NCBI RefSeq assembly: GCF_000378225.1
Contig: NZ_KB905143.1
Location: forward strand, 62,001 to 126,000
Source: Methylophilus methylotrophus DSM 46235 = ATCC 53528
GTDB taxonomy: Bacteria > Pseudomonadota > Gammaproteobacteria > Burkholderiales > Methylophilaceae
Direction of reading: 5' to 3'
DNA length: 64,000 bases
Shown: positions 17,930-26,605 of the stretch, one piece after another
Position numbering within the stretch: position 1 is the first letter of the stretch
Layout of the letters: the number at the start of each line of letters is the position of its first letter
Notes under the pieces: generated by a model
What the model saw: the letters and a program-made list of their open reading frames with translations, nothing else
Databases searched by the model: none
Told to the model about the DNA's origin: nothing
Program-made: the position numbers and the translations under genes

Positions 17930-18550
17930 ATGTCTTCAGAAAAATCACTACAACAAAATAAAGCCTCAATATTATTGGTCGATGACGATCGGTTGATCCT
18001 GGCAACCATGGCCACTGGCCTCATGCAAGCAGGCTACGAAGTCAACACCACTGAGTCTGTGGATGAAGCTGAAGCCTGGCTGGAAAGTAATCCAAGGCCT
18101 GATATTGCCATCATAGACATCAACATGCCGAATCGTAGTGGCTTGGAGCTGCCTGCAAGCCTGGACAGACTGGACTATATTCCATTTATTTTCCTCACCG
18201 CGCGAAGTGAGCCTGAGGTCAATACTCAAGCGAATGCACTAGGTGCGATGGCCTATCTTGTAAAACCGATTGATAGTGCTCAGTTAATACCAGCTATCCA
18301 GACCGCCCTTTCACGCGCAAAGGACTTCAAACACATGAAATCCCAACAGCAACAATTGCAAACTGCCCTGGATGGGGACCGCTCTGTGAGCATCGCAATT
18401 GGCATCATTATGGATCAATACCGCATCAGCTATGAAGAAGCGAATACGATGTTACGCAATAACGCCCGCAGCAAACGGATAAAACTGGTTGACTTTGCCA
18501 CCAGCATTATTCATTCGCGTGAGAGCCTGAACCTTGAAAATGACTCCTAG
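17930..18550 (+). CDS. Response regulator with ANTAR RNA-binding domain
   Basis: The 206-residue product has a receiver domain (LLVDDDR near residue 16, phospho-acceptor Asp63 in IIDINMP, Lys112 in VKPID), a short coiled linker (FKHMKSQQQQLQTAL) and a C-terminal three-helix ANTAR domain from about 145 (SIAIGIIMDQYRISYEEANT, then MLRNNARSKRIKLVDFA). ANTAR regulators act on RNA as antiterminators after phosphorylation. It directly follows the HisKA_2 kinase and has its own ATG after GAGGAGCAATTAACC, so the pair is a two-component system that controls transcription elongation. The target transcripts are not visible in this window. Confidence 0.92.
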   Translation: MSSEKSLQQNKASILLVDDDRLILATMATGLMQAGYEVNTTESVDEAEAWLESNPRPDIAIIDINMPNRSGLELPASLDRLDYIPFIFLTARSEPEVNTQANALGAMAYLVKPIDSAQLIPAIQTALSRAKDFKHMKSQQQQLQTALDGDRSVSIAIGIIMDQYRISYEEANTMLRNNARSKRIKLVDFATSIIHSRESLNLENDS

Positions 18551-18586
18551 CGCACTCCACTGGCCATTTATTGAACTAATCGCTCA

Positions 18587-19011
18587 TTAGCCATTCGCCC
18601 ACATCGTATGCAAATCATGGACGCCCCATACCCGAGGATCTTCGTGCCCTATCACTTCATCGTGGCCCCCGATTTTTGATAGGTGCACAATCTCAGGCTC
18701 AAGGTGCATATTGGACTTGGTAGAAAAAAATACTTTCACCACTGGCGTCAGCAAAGAGGTGGGGCACTGATCAATGACGACAGCCAATCTGCCTGATTTC
18801 AGTTTCACCAGGCTACCAATCGGATAAATACCAATACACTTAATAAAAGCGTTCAGGATATGCGCATCAAAATGTCCGGTCCACTGCGTCATCCTGTGCA
18901 GGTAATGCCCGGCTCCCAGCCTGCCCTGTATGGGCGGTGAGAAGTCAGCGCATCATAGACATCACAGACTGCGGCCATTTTTGCAAAAATGCTGATCTCA
19001 CTACCATTCAT
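18587..19011 (-). pseudogene. HD-GYP domain protein, 3' remnant with frameshift
   Basis: On the minus strand the segment from about 19011 reads [20 protein letters not shown] followed by ALTSHRPYRAGWEPG, a typical late part of an HD-GYP c-di-GMP phosphodiesterase. Near 18890-18915 one base appears lost: the frame hits TGA, while another frame continues as HRMTQWTGHFDAHILNAF and then IGIYPIGSLVKLKSGRLAVV, the family's C-terminus. The catalytic HD and GYP core is missing, because the upstream part has been replaced by a cheW fragment. It is not functional. The last 50 residues (LTPVVKVFFSTKSN onward) still read normally. Confidence 0.85.
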
Positions 19012-19208
19012 TTTATGCGGGTAACCCGTACTCCACGCAAATTTACGACGCCCTTGATATAGTCTGGCGTATTGGCGATGGAGGTCACACCAACGTAACC
19101 CCGGATTTCCTGAACCTTTAGAATCTCAAGGCAGAACTCTTCTTCTCCCAACTGAAAAGACAAGAACTCATTTTTAAAGGAGTCCAACTTTGCAATTTCC
19201 GTATTCAT
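19008..19208 (-). pseudogene. CheW chemotaxis coupling protein, 5' remnant
   Basis: The frame gives the N-terminal 66 residues of Che[40 protein letters not shown], then [10 protein letters not shown]. At the conserved Leu-Arg-Gly-Val turn the similarity stops abruptly and the sequence enters an HD-GYP remnant, with a TGA at 19008-19010. The ATG at 19208 has AAGGAG eight bases upstream. A deletion has joined the first half of cheW to the last third of an HD-GYP gene. It follows the chemoreceptor gene by 18 bases, so an intact receptor-cheW pair probably existed. Confidence 0.88.
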
Positions 19209-19226
19209 AGCCATCACTCCTTGAGA

Positions 19227-21803
19227 TTAGAATTGAGCCCACTCAGAATCAGTCGTGCCATTCCTGAGACCCCGTGATTGAGTTGTCGCTGTGTGCTTGG
19301 CCTGATGCGAGTGTGAGAGTTGCGTCACTTTGTTCGTAGCTCTTCCATTGCCCGAGTGCCTGTTTAACTTGAACATACTGACATTGCGCATCAATGAATC
19401 TGCCTGGTCAAGTAATGACTCTGAGGCAGCGGCAGCCTGCTCTACCAACGCCGCATTTTGCTGCGTTACTTCATCCATTTGTGCCACGGCTGAGTTTACC
19501 TGGTCAATCCCTGTGCTTTGTTCAGTTGAAGCAACCGAAATCTCTTCCATAATGCCGGTCACGCGTCCAATCGAGTTCACGATTTCATGCATGGTCTCGC
19601 CCGCCTCCTGAACCAGCTTGGTGCCAGTAGTCACGCGCTCAGCAGAGTCAGCAATGAGTTGCTTAATTTCTTTGGCAGCAGTGGCTGAGCGTTGGGCAAG
19701 ATTGCGAACCTCACCGGCAACCACAGCGAAACCTCGCCCCTGCTCTCCTGCACGCGCAGCCTCGACTGCGGCATTGAGTGCCAGAATATTGGTTTGGAAA
19801 GCGATGCCGTCAATCACTGAAATGATGTCTTCAATCTTGCTGGAACTTGCACTGATATCCGACATCGTCGCAATGACCTGCTCTACAACACTGCCCCCTT
19901 TATCAGCAACACTAGACGCCTCAACGGCAAGCAGACTTGCCTGTTTGGCGTTCTGGGAGTTTTGTTTTACCGTGGAAGCGAGTTCCTCCATACTGGCGGC
20001 GGTTTCTTCTAATGAAGAGGCTTGCTCTTCGGTGCGTTGCGACAGATCATTATTGCCCGCAGATATTTCGCCAGCTGCCGTATTAATGGTCTCACTTGCC
20101 TCTTTGATTTGCGTGATGATTTCCGCCATATTGCCAATCAGCGCATTCACTCCCACACACAAGTTGGCAATCTCGCCAGTTTTACCTTCCATGGGGATAA
20201 ACTTAGTCAAATCATTTTCTTTAGCCGCACTGACCACTACTTGCGTTTCGGCAACCGCCTCTGCCAGCACTCTGGAAGCATTGATTTGAGCCGTGACATC
20301 CGTTGCATATTTCACGACCTTGAACGGTTTGCCATTGAGATCAAAAATGGGGTTATAGCTGGCCTGGATCCAGACTTCACGCCCGTCTTTGGCTATACGC
20401 TTATAGACGCCCGCATCGTATTCACCACGGTTCAGCTTGGCCCAAAACGCTTTATATTCATTACTGCTGCGATAAGCAGGCTCAACGAAAGTGCTGTGAT
20501 GCTGGCCTTTTGCTTCAGCCAGGCTATACCCTAATACATTCAAGAAGGTGTCGTTGGCAGTGATGACGTTTCCATCCATGGTGAACTCAATCACCCCCTG
20601 TGACTTGCCAATGGCTGCGATTTGGCCTTCAAAGTCTGCATTCTTGAGACGCTCTGCCGTCACATCAGTCGCATATTTCACCACTTTGAATGGTTTGCCA
20701 TTCAAATCCAAAATGGGGTTGTAGCTGGCTTGTATCCAGACCTCACGCCCATCCTTGGCAATGCGTTTATACACACCGGCATCATGCTCGCCCCGGTTGA
20801 GTTTGGCCCAAAACGCCTGGTACTCGCCATTGGCCCGATAATCAGGCTCCACGAATGCACTGTGAGGTTGGCCTATGGCTTCAGGCAGGCTATAGCCCAA
20901 CAGGTTCAGGAAGGTATCGTTGGCGGCCATCACTTTGCCATCCATCGTGAATTCGATCACTCCCTGAGATTTGCCAATCGCAGCAATCTGGCCTTCAAAA
21001 TCGGCATTCTTGATACGCTCTGCAGTCACCTCAGTCGCATATTTCACTACTTTGAATGGTTTGCCATTGAGGTCCAAAATAGGGTTATAGCTGGCTTGTA
21101 TCCAAATCTCGCGCCCGCCTTTACCAAGACGTTTATAAACACCCGCCTGGTATTCACCACGGTTCAACCTGGCCCAGAACTCTTTATACTCAACGCTGCT
21201 GCGGTAAGCAGGCTCAACGAAGGTACTGTGATGCTGGCCTTTCGCTTCATCCAGGCTATACCCTAATACATCCAGAAAGGTGTTGTTGGCTGTGAGCACA
21301 TGGCCATCCATGGTGAATTCAATCACACCTTGTGATTTGCCAATGGCGGAAATCTGGCCTTCAAAATCCGCATTCTTGAGGCGCTCTGCCGTCACATCAG
21401 TCGCATATTTCACCACTTTGAATGGCTTGCCATTGAGATCCAGAATAGGGTTATAACTAGCCTGTATCCATACCTCGCGTCCGTCTTTACCAATACGCTT
21501 ATATACGCCTGCTTCATATTCACCACGGTTCAGCTTGGCCCAAAACGCCTTAAATTCAGGACTGGTACGATAAGCAGAATCAACGAATGCGCCGTGATGC
21601 TGTCCTTTGGCTTCGGCCAGCGTATAACCCAAGATATTGAGAAAAGTTTCATTTGCCGTGATCACCGTGCCATCCATCGTGAACTCGATCACGCCTTGCG
21701 ATTTACCAATGGCTTCGATTTGACCTCTTAGATTAGCAAGTTCAATATTGGATATCTTTGTGTATTGATGACCACCAAATACCTTGCGAAGACTGTTTAA
21801 CAT
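19227..21803 (-). CDS. Soluble chemoreceptor with four tandem PAS domains
   Basis: This 858-residue methyl-accepting chemotaxis protein has no membrane helix. Residues 31-510 are four PAS domains repeating every 122 residues ([15 protein letters not shown], then [20 protein letters not shown]), nearly identical to one another. A linker and the signalling hairpin follow, with the receptor tip [20 protein letters not shown] and [20 protein letters not shown]. The chain ends in EWAQF, which fits the xWxxF tether that binds CheR/CheB. The layout resembles BdlA/Aer-like receptors sensing redox or energy state through a PAS cofactor. Adjacent remnants of cheW suggest a former small chemotaxis cluster. 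Confidence 0.92.
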   Translation of the reverse strand: MLNSLRKVFGGHQYTKISNIELANLRGQIEAIGKSQGVIEFTMDGTVITANETFLNILGYTLAEAKGQHHGAFVDSAYRTSPEFKAFWAKLNRGEYEAGVYKRIGKDGREVWIQASYNPILDLNGKPFKVVKYATDVTAERLKNADFEGQISAIGKSQGVIEFTMDGHVLTANNTFLDVLGYSLDEAKGQHHSTFVEPAYRSSVEYKEFWARLNRGEYQAGVYKRLGKGGREIWIQASYNPILDLNGKPFKVVKYATEVTAERIKNADFEGQIAAIGKSQGVIEFTMDGKVMAANDTFLNLLGYSLPEAIGQPHSAFVEPDYRANGEYQAFWAKLNRGEHDAGVYKRIAKDGREVWIQASYNPILDLNGKPFKVVKYATDVTAERLKNADFEGQIAAIGKSQGVIEFTMDGNVITANDTFLNVLGYSLAEAKGQHHSTFVEPAYRSSNEYKAFWAKLNRGEYDAGVYKRIAKDGREVWIQASYNPIFDLNGKPFKVVKYATDVTAQINASRVLAEAVAETQVVVSAAKENDLTKFIPMEGKTGEIANLCVGVNALIGNMAEIITQIKEASETINTAAGEISAGNNDLSQRTEEQASSLEETAASMEELASTVKQNSQNAKQASLLAVEASSVADKGGSVVEQVIATMSDISASSSKIEDIISVIDGIAFQTNILALNAAVEAARAGEQGRGFAVVAGEVRNLAQRSATAAKEIKQLIADSAERVTTGTKLVQEAGETMHEIVNSIGRVTGIMEEISVASTEQSTGIDQVNSAVAQMDEVTQQNAALVEQAAAASESLLDQADSLMRNVSMFKLNRHSGNGRATNKVTQLSHSHQAKHTATTQSRGLRNGTTDSEWAQF
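20274..21713 (-). repeat. Four 366-bp tandem repeats encoding PAS domains
   Basis: The 366-base units are in frame in the chemoreceptor gene and start at codons 31, 153, 275 and 397. Most changes between copies are silent or conservative. Such similarity would allow copy-number change by recombination. Confidence 0.9.
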
Positions 21804-22400
21804 TTTTATACCCTTTCAGAAGAGGATGCATGCTTCCAAATATTGAAAGGTTGAGGCGTGTTTGTTTGTACTAATATCCGCACTGTAGTCAGTGTGTTGA
21901 GTACTTTTACACTAACAGAAATTACAAACAGAATACTGACAGGAATACCAATGACCAGAGTTGTGGATCGCAACAGAGCTGAAGTGACCAGCCACAACAA
22001 AGTGATGTAGGTACTTGAGGAAAGAGGTTGAAGCGGAACATCTATGCGATGCACTTCTAAACTCATTGATTCCTGTAACCCGAACATAGCCGCAAACTTT
22101 CAATAGTGAAAATTAAATGTTGCCTACAGCTCACAATAGCTGCTGTCTACAACAAAGGCGGGTTCTGGGCCTTGGAGAAGTCGTTAAATCAGGGCAATGA
22201 TTCTCGGACTAACATCTCTTTAACGGCAATCATTTAGATAACTTTAGGAAAATTCATAAATTTTTTGAAATTTATCGATAATGCGCCGCAGATCCGCCTA
22301 CAGCCTGCTTTGAGCAGGTACTACGACTGAGTGCATGCGCTTGTGAATGCAGTGTTTTTTCCGAAAGTGGCGTCTCTAATCAACAACTTGGAATAACGGA
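21804..22400. other. Intergenic region upstream of the chemoreceptor
   Basis: About 600 bases hold no supported gene. One minus-strand open frame (21806-22087) lacks a ribosome site and family resemblance. The chemoreceptor promoter must lie here but I could not identify it. Confidence 0.5.
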
Positions 22401-22429
22401 TTGACACAAAAGAACAATCGTTCTACCAT
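22401..22429 (+). promoter_or_regulatory. Promoter of the DUF1348 gene
   Basis: TTGACA at 22401-22406 and TACCAT at 22424-22429 are separated by 17 bases. The spacer holds a TetR-type palindrome, so a bound repressor would block RNA polymerase. Confidence 0.65.
22411..22424. promoter_or_regulatory. TetR operator copy 1
   Basis: AGAACAATCGTTCT, inside the -35/-10 spacer of the DUF1348 promoter. Same core as the palindrome at the tetR promoter. Confidence 0.7.
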
Positions 22430-22431
22430 GA

Positions 22432-22449
22432 GTAGAACAATCATTCTAC
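22432..22449. promoter_or_regulatory. TetR operator copy 2
   Basis: GTAGAACAATCATTCTAC, just after the -10 of the DUF1348 promoter, over the expected transcription start. It differs from the copy at the tetR promoter at one base. Confidence 0.8.
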
Positions 22450-22532
22450 CTTCATTAAAGGTCAGTCTGAGCAGAGTATCCAGAGTGTTGTCACACCTAT
22501 ATCAACATCTTGCGTCACTATAAGGAGTATCA

Positions 22533-23012
22533 ATGACTACCATACAAGCCAGCAGGCCACCCCTGCCACCATTTACACGAGAAACTGCCATCCAGAAAGT
22601 CAGGCTAGCCGAAGATGGCTGGAACAGCCGTGACGCAGCAAAAGTGGCCATGGCCTACTCCATAGATACCAATTGGCGCAACCGGTCTGAATTCATCAAG
22701 GGGCGTGAACAAGCGCAAAGATTCCTTGAACGCAAATGGAACAAGGAACATGAATATCGGCTGATTAAAGAGTTGTGGGCGTTTGATGGCAACCGGATTG
22801 CAGTCAGGTACGCCTACGAATGGAAGGATGATTCGGGAAACTGGTTCCGCTCCTATGGCAACGAAAACTGGGAATTTAATCCTGATGGACTCATGGTCAA
22901 CCGTTATGCCTCTTTAAATGATGTACCGATTAAAGAGAGTGAGCGCTTATTTCACTGGCCGCTGGGAAGACGTCCGGATGATCATCCCGGTTTGTCTGAA
23001 TTAGGGTTATAA
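22533..23012 (+). CDS. DUF1348 / SnoaL-like (NTF2 fold) protein
   Basis: The 159-residue product matches the DUF1348 family: an NTF2-fold protein with [36 protein letters not shown] and a C-terminal [11 protein letters not shown]. Family members are small cytoplasmic proteins of unknown biochemical role, often next to TetR regulators and oxidoreductases. AAGGAG precedes the ATG. The promoter carries two copies of the TetR-type palindrome, so expression is probably derepressed by a ligand of the adjacent TetR protein. No catalytic residues can be assigned. Confidence 0.88.
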   Translation: MTTIQASRPPLPPFTRETAIQKVRLAEDGWNSRDAAKVAMAYSIDTNWRNRSEFIKGREQAQRFLERKWNKEHEYRLIKELWAFDGNRIAVRYAYEWKDDSGNWFRSYGNENWEFNPDGLMVNRYASLNDVPIKESERLFHWPLGRRPDDHPGLSELGL

Positions 23013-23080
23013 GCAATCAGGGGCGGCACAAACCGGCCCACCATAGATGACCTTGGTGAAGTCATCATTTATCATTTTGT

Positions 23081-23635
23081 TTATTGCAAAAGTAAGCGCT
23101 CAGCCAACTGTTTTCCAGTTCTCGCCGCCATTTTATCCCCCATCACTTTGGCCACGGTGATTGCGCCTTCTATCAAGAGCAGTAACTCTGCGGCTATTTT
23201 TTGAGGCTCGGCGGCGCCATAAGCCGCAGCTAGCTGTTCCAAATAACATTCTAAATTGACCTTATGCTCTTTAGCGACATCAGCAATCAATTGGCTGCTG
23301 CTGCCGCATTCGCCAGCGGCGTTAATGAACGCACAGCCATTAAAATCAGGGGTGGAGAACCACGCTTCCAAAGCATCGAAACAGCCAAGAATACGGGCTC
23401 TCGGCTCTGCCGCCGTGCGCGTGGAGTCAATAAACCAGTTCATCCACCGCTGATCCCGTTGCTTCAATACCTCAGCGATCAGCGCTTCTTTGGTGGGAAA
23501 ATTACGATAAATCGTTTTACGGGCTACCCCGGACTCATTGACGATGGCATCCATGCCGGTCGCGTTGATACCATTGGCATAAATCAGTTTCTCTGTCGCC
23601 AATAATAATCGTTGCAGGGGTTCATTTGTTTCCAT
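23081..23635 (-). CDS. TetR/AcrR-family transcriptional repressor
   Basis: The 184-residue product has an N-terminal helix-turn-helix at about residues 24-62 (ATGMDAIVNESGVARKTIYR, then FPTKEALIAEVL) and a C-terminal ligand-binding domain of the kind with ALEAWFSTPDFNGCAFINAA, close to the TetR_C group that senses small organic or electrophilic compounds. Its own promoter contains an 18-base palindrome that recurs twice before the DUF1348 gene. I infer autoregulation and control of the flanking DUF1348 and hydrolase genes. Confidence 0.93.
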   Translation of the reverse strand: METNEPLQRLLLATEKLIYANGINATGMDAIVNESGVARKTIYRNFPTKEALIAEVLKQRDQRWMNWFIDSTRTAAEPRARILGCFDALEAWFSTPDFNGCAFINAAGECGSSSQLIADVAKEHKVNLECYLEQLAAAYGAAEPQKIAAELLLLIEGAITVAKVMGDKMAARTGKQLAERLLLQ

Positions 23636-23641
23636 CCCAGC

Positions 23642-23671
23642 ATTGTAGAACAGTCATTCTACAACTGTCCA
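23642..23671 (-). promoter_or_regulatory. tetR promoter with operator copy 3
   Basis: On the minus strand TGGACA (23671-23666) and TACAAT (23647-23642) are 18 bases apart. GTAGAACAGTCATTCTAC (23645-23662) fills the spacer, extended by two more paired bases on each side. Confidence 0.75.
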
Positions 23672-23814
23672 CAGAAGGTCTCGGTTGATTGTTTCGTTGA
23701 CCGCAATAATGAATTGCGGCCAGCCTGGATTTTCAGTGTTAAGAAATCTCTTAAATTTCAGTCACGCCGTCCACAAGACGGACCCTGCAATCACTTTAAT
23801 GACTGAGAGGACTG

Positions 23815-24816
23815 ATGATGAAAAACAAACCTTTAAAATCTATGTTGCGCATGCCAATGCTGGTGTGCGCGCTGATGGCCACTTTAGCGATGCCTGTGCT
23901 TGACGCCACAGCAGCGCCGGTTTCAAACGCGGGCACGGCGGATGAAACCAGTGTCACTTACCATACTGAAGTCGTTGACGGAGTAAAAGTCTTCTACCGT
24001 GAGGCGGGCCCGAAAAATGCACCTGCAGTATTGTTGCTTCATGGTTTTCCCACCTCATCGCACATGTTCAGGAATTTGATCCCCAAACTGGCTGACCGCT
24101 ACCATGTCATCGCACCTGACTATCCAGGTTATGGTCAAAGTGATCAGCCAGCCATGGATAAATTCAATTACAGCTTTGATCACCTGGCATCTGTTGTAGA
24201 CAAGTTCACCGCCCAAATCGGATTAAGCAAATATGCCATTTATGTGCAGGATTATGGTGCACCGATAGGCTATCGCCTGGCTTCTGCGCATCCGGAAAAA
24301 ATCTCTGCCATCGTTGTCCAGAATGGCAATGCTTACAACGAGGGCATTGATAACTCTTTCTGGGAGCCGATCAAAGCTCTCTGGAAAAACAAAAGCGAAG
24401 CGAATGCTGCCAAGCTCCGCCCCGTACTTGAACTGAATGCGACTAAATGGCAATACACAGAAGGCTTTCGTGACCCATCACATCATGTGAGCCCCGACAC
24501 CTGGATACTGGATCAGGCGTATATGGATAGGCCAGGCAATAAAGACATTCAAATCGAGCTGTTTTATAGCTATAGCACCAATCCGCCACTCTACCCAGCA
24601 TGGCAAGCCTATTTCCGCAAGCAACAGCCTCCGATGCTGATTGTGTGGGGTAAAAATGACAAAATTTTCCCTGCAGAAGGTGCGACCCCTTATTTGCGAG
24701 ACTTGCCAAATGCCGAGCTACACCTGCTGGATACTGGCCACTTTGCTTTAGAAGAGGATGGTGAAGAAATAGGAAACCTGATGCACAACTTCCTGGATAG
24801 AAAGGTGAAGCCTTAA
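23815..24816 (+). CDS. Exported alpha/beta hydrolase, epoxide hydrolase/dehalogenase-like
   Basis: The 333-residue product starts with a signal peptide ([18 protein letters not shown], Ala-rich cleavage site) and continues as an alpha/beta hydrolase. [10 protein letters not shown] at 76-85 is the oxyanion turn. The nucleophile elbow is VQDYGAPIG, with Asp146 rather than Ser, as in epoxide hydrolases and haloalkane dehalogenases. The catalytic His is in DTGHFALEE (His309). ATGATG follows GAGAGGACTG, so either Met may start it. It is divergent from the TetR gene and may be in its regulon, although no palindrome lies directly at its start. The substrate is unknown. Confidence 0.88.
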   Translation: MMKNKPLKSMLRMPMLVCALMATLAMPVLDATAAPVSNAGTADETSVTYHTEVVDGVKVFYREAGPKNAPAVLLLHGFPTSSHMFRNLIPKLADRYHVIAPDYPGYGQSDQPAMDKFNYSFDHLASVVDKFTAQIGLSKYAIYVQDYGAPIGYRLASAHPEKISAIVVQNGNAYNEGIDNSFWEPIKALWKNKSEANAAKLRPVLELNATKWQYTEGFRDPSHHVSPDTWILDQAYMDRPGNKDIQIELFYSYSTNPPLYPAWQAYFRKQQPPMLIVWGKNDKIFPAEGATPYLRDLPNAELHLLDTGHFALEEDGEEIGNLMHNFLDRKVKP

Positions 24817-24867
24817 CCATGAATGTGCCGGAAATATTGATTTCCGGCACAGTTTGGCAAAACAGCT

Positions 24868-25977
24868 CTACTTCGATGACTTGGGCGGTACAGCGGTCGC
24901 TGCCGCCTCTTTCTCAATCAAGGCTTTTTTGCGTGCAATTCCCCAGCGATATCCTGACAATGAGCCATCCTGCCGTACCACACGATGGCAGGGAATCACC
25001 ACAGCCAACGTGTTGGCTGCACAGGCGCTGGCAACCGCCCTCACTGCATTAGGGGCACCAATACGCTTGGCAAGCTCACTGTAAGTGGCAGTGGTGCCAT
25101 ACGGAATCTCACGTAAAGCCTGCCATACCTTTTGTTGAAAGACCGTACCCTGGATATCCAGTGGCAAATCCAGTGTTAGCGCAGGTGTTTCAATAAATCC
25201 AACAAGCGTGGCTACGATTGATTCAAAATTTTGGTCGCCTCCCACCAGATCTGCGCGCGGAAACCTATCCTGGAGCTCACGCAGAAGTGTTTCAGGATCA
25301 TTGCCCAGGGAAATCGCGCACACTCCTTTGCTGCTGGTGGCGACGAGTAGGCTGCCTAATGTACATTCTGCAATGGCAAAATGGATCTGCGTATCCACAC
25401 CTCCTTTAGCATATTGCAAAGGTTTCATACCTAGTACATCCGTTGCGGATGCGTAAAAGCGGCTATTTGAGCCGTAGCCAGTGTCATACATTGCATCGGT
25501 AATTTTCGTGTTTTCCCCCAGTGTTTGACGCAGCTTTTGTGCCCTGAAAGCCGTCGCATAGGCTCGGGGTGTGAGCCCTGTGATTGATTTGAAAATACGG
25601 TGAAAATGAAAAGGGCTCCAGCCTGCGTGTGCTGCCAATTGCGCCAAGCTGGGCAGCGTTTCTGCGTCTTCTATCAGCCGGCAAGCGGCTGCCACCCTGG
25701 CTGCATATTCATTTGCCCCGGCCTGGTTGGGCTTGCAGCGTTGGCAGGGGCGGAATCCGGCAGCTTCGGCAGCAGCAGCGGTCAAATGAAAGGTTACATT
25801 CTCCGGGCGGGCCTGGCGGGCGCCACATGAAGGGCGACAATAAATGCCCGTCGTTTTCACCGCATAGAAAAATTGGCCATCCGCTTTGGCATCACGCGCC
25901 AGTACCTGCTGCCAGCGCGGATCGCTTAATATTGTTTGGGCTGCATCCACGTCCATATTGAATTGATGTATGTGCAT
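24868..25977 (-). CDS. ada: Ada: alkylation-response regulator and O6-methylguanine-DNA methyltransferase
   Basis: The 369-residue product contains all three Ada modules: the N-terminal zinc-binding methylphosphotriester acceptor domain with Cys47, Cys51, Cys78 and Cys81 (IYCRPSCGARQARPENVTFH, GFRPCQRCKP), an AraC-type helix-turn-helix (about 90-180, AGWSPFHFHRIFKSITGLTP) and a C-terminal methyltransferase with acceptor Cys330 in IPCHRV. It repairs methylated DNA and activates the adaptive response after self-methylation. In a methylotroph exposed to C1 electrophiles this is plausible housekeeping. It stands alone between a hydrolase and a thioesterase-like gene. Confidence 0.95.
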   Translation of the reverse strand: MHIHQFNMDVDAAQTILSDPRWQQVLARDAKADGQFFYAVKTTGIYCRPSCGARQARPENVTFHLTAAAAEAAGFRPCQRCKPNQAGANEYAARVAAACRLIEDAETLPSLAQLAAHAGWSPFHFHRIFKSITGLTPRAYATAFRAQKLRQTLGENTKITDAMYDTGYGSNSRFYASATDVLGMKPLQYAKGGVDTQIHFAIAECTLGSLLVATSSKGVCAISLGNDPETLLRELQDRFPRADLVGGDQNFESIVATLVGFIETPALTLDLPLDIQGTVFQQKVWQALREIPYGTTATYSELAKRIGAPNAVRAVASACAANTLAVVIPCHRVVRQDGSLSGYRWGIARKKALIEKEAAATAVPPKSSK

Positions 25978-26093
25978 AAGAGACCAGAATATACAGCATC
26001 ACTTGCAGCAAAAAACTCCGTTGCTTGCTTTTGAATATGGGATCGCCAAAGTTCGTTATCCAGTTACGTTGATAATTAAGAGATAATATCTCC

Positions 26094-26582
26094 ATGGAGA
26101 GATCATCTGAAAAGAAGCGACATATGGAAAGTAAAGTGACATCCCTCGAAACGACATTTGAAAAAACCCTGTTTGAGCTGATCCCTCAAACCAGGAATTT
26201 TGGCATCCAGTTTACCGAAATAGGCGAGACTGAGTTGGTCGTGCGAGGCTCGTATGCGCTCAATAAAAACCATCTGGATATTGTATTTGGTGGCAGCATT
26301 GCCGCCATCTCGATCACCACCGCCTGGTCACTGTTGCAACACAACATTCAACGGTTAGGGTTGACAGGTAACCTGGTCATTAAACAGCAGGAGATTAAAT
26401 TCCTGTTACCCGTCAACGCTGACTTTGACTGTATTGCCACCCTGCCGTCCGCGGAGGCCTGGACACAGTTTGTAGACCATTATCGTGAGCAGGGTCGCGC
26501 AAAGATCACCGTGCAGGCACGTATCGTGTGCCAATCCAGAACCACTTCCACATTCGAGGGTGTTTTTGTCCTGTACAGATAA
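26094..26582 (+). CDS. YiiD-C-type thioesterase-like protein
   Basis: The product (162 residues from 26094, 152 from the ATG at 26124) resembles the putative thioesterase domain found at the C-terminus of YiiD: a hot-dog fold with HLDIVFGGSIAAISITTAWS and a later strand GNLVIKQQEIKFLLPVNADF. No ribosome site clearly decides between the two ATGs. Family members are presumed acyl-CoA thioesterases of unknown substrate. It is divergent from ada and convergent with the EAL/GGDEF gene. Confidence 0.8.
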   Translation: MERSSEKKRHMESKVTSLETTFEKTLFELIPQTRNFGIQFTEIGETELVVRGSYALNKNHLDIVFGGSIAAISITTAWSLLQHNIQRLGLTGNLVIKQQEIKFLLPVNADFDCIATLPSAEAWTQFVDHYREQGRAKITVQARIVCQSRTTSTFEGVFVLYR

Positions 26583-26605
26583 GACTTAAGAAGGTTCCGG
26601 CAGAG

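Noticed and set aside
19618-20289. Plus-strand frame antisense to the chemoreceptor signalling domain
   Set aside because: It is a shadow of the Ala/Ser-rich coding strand; the same applies to 20622-21266 across the PAS repeats.
21806-22087. Minus-strand frame of 93 codons before the chemoreceptor
   Set aside because: There is no ribosome site, no family resemblance and the composition does not look coding; it lies in the chemoreceptor leader.
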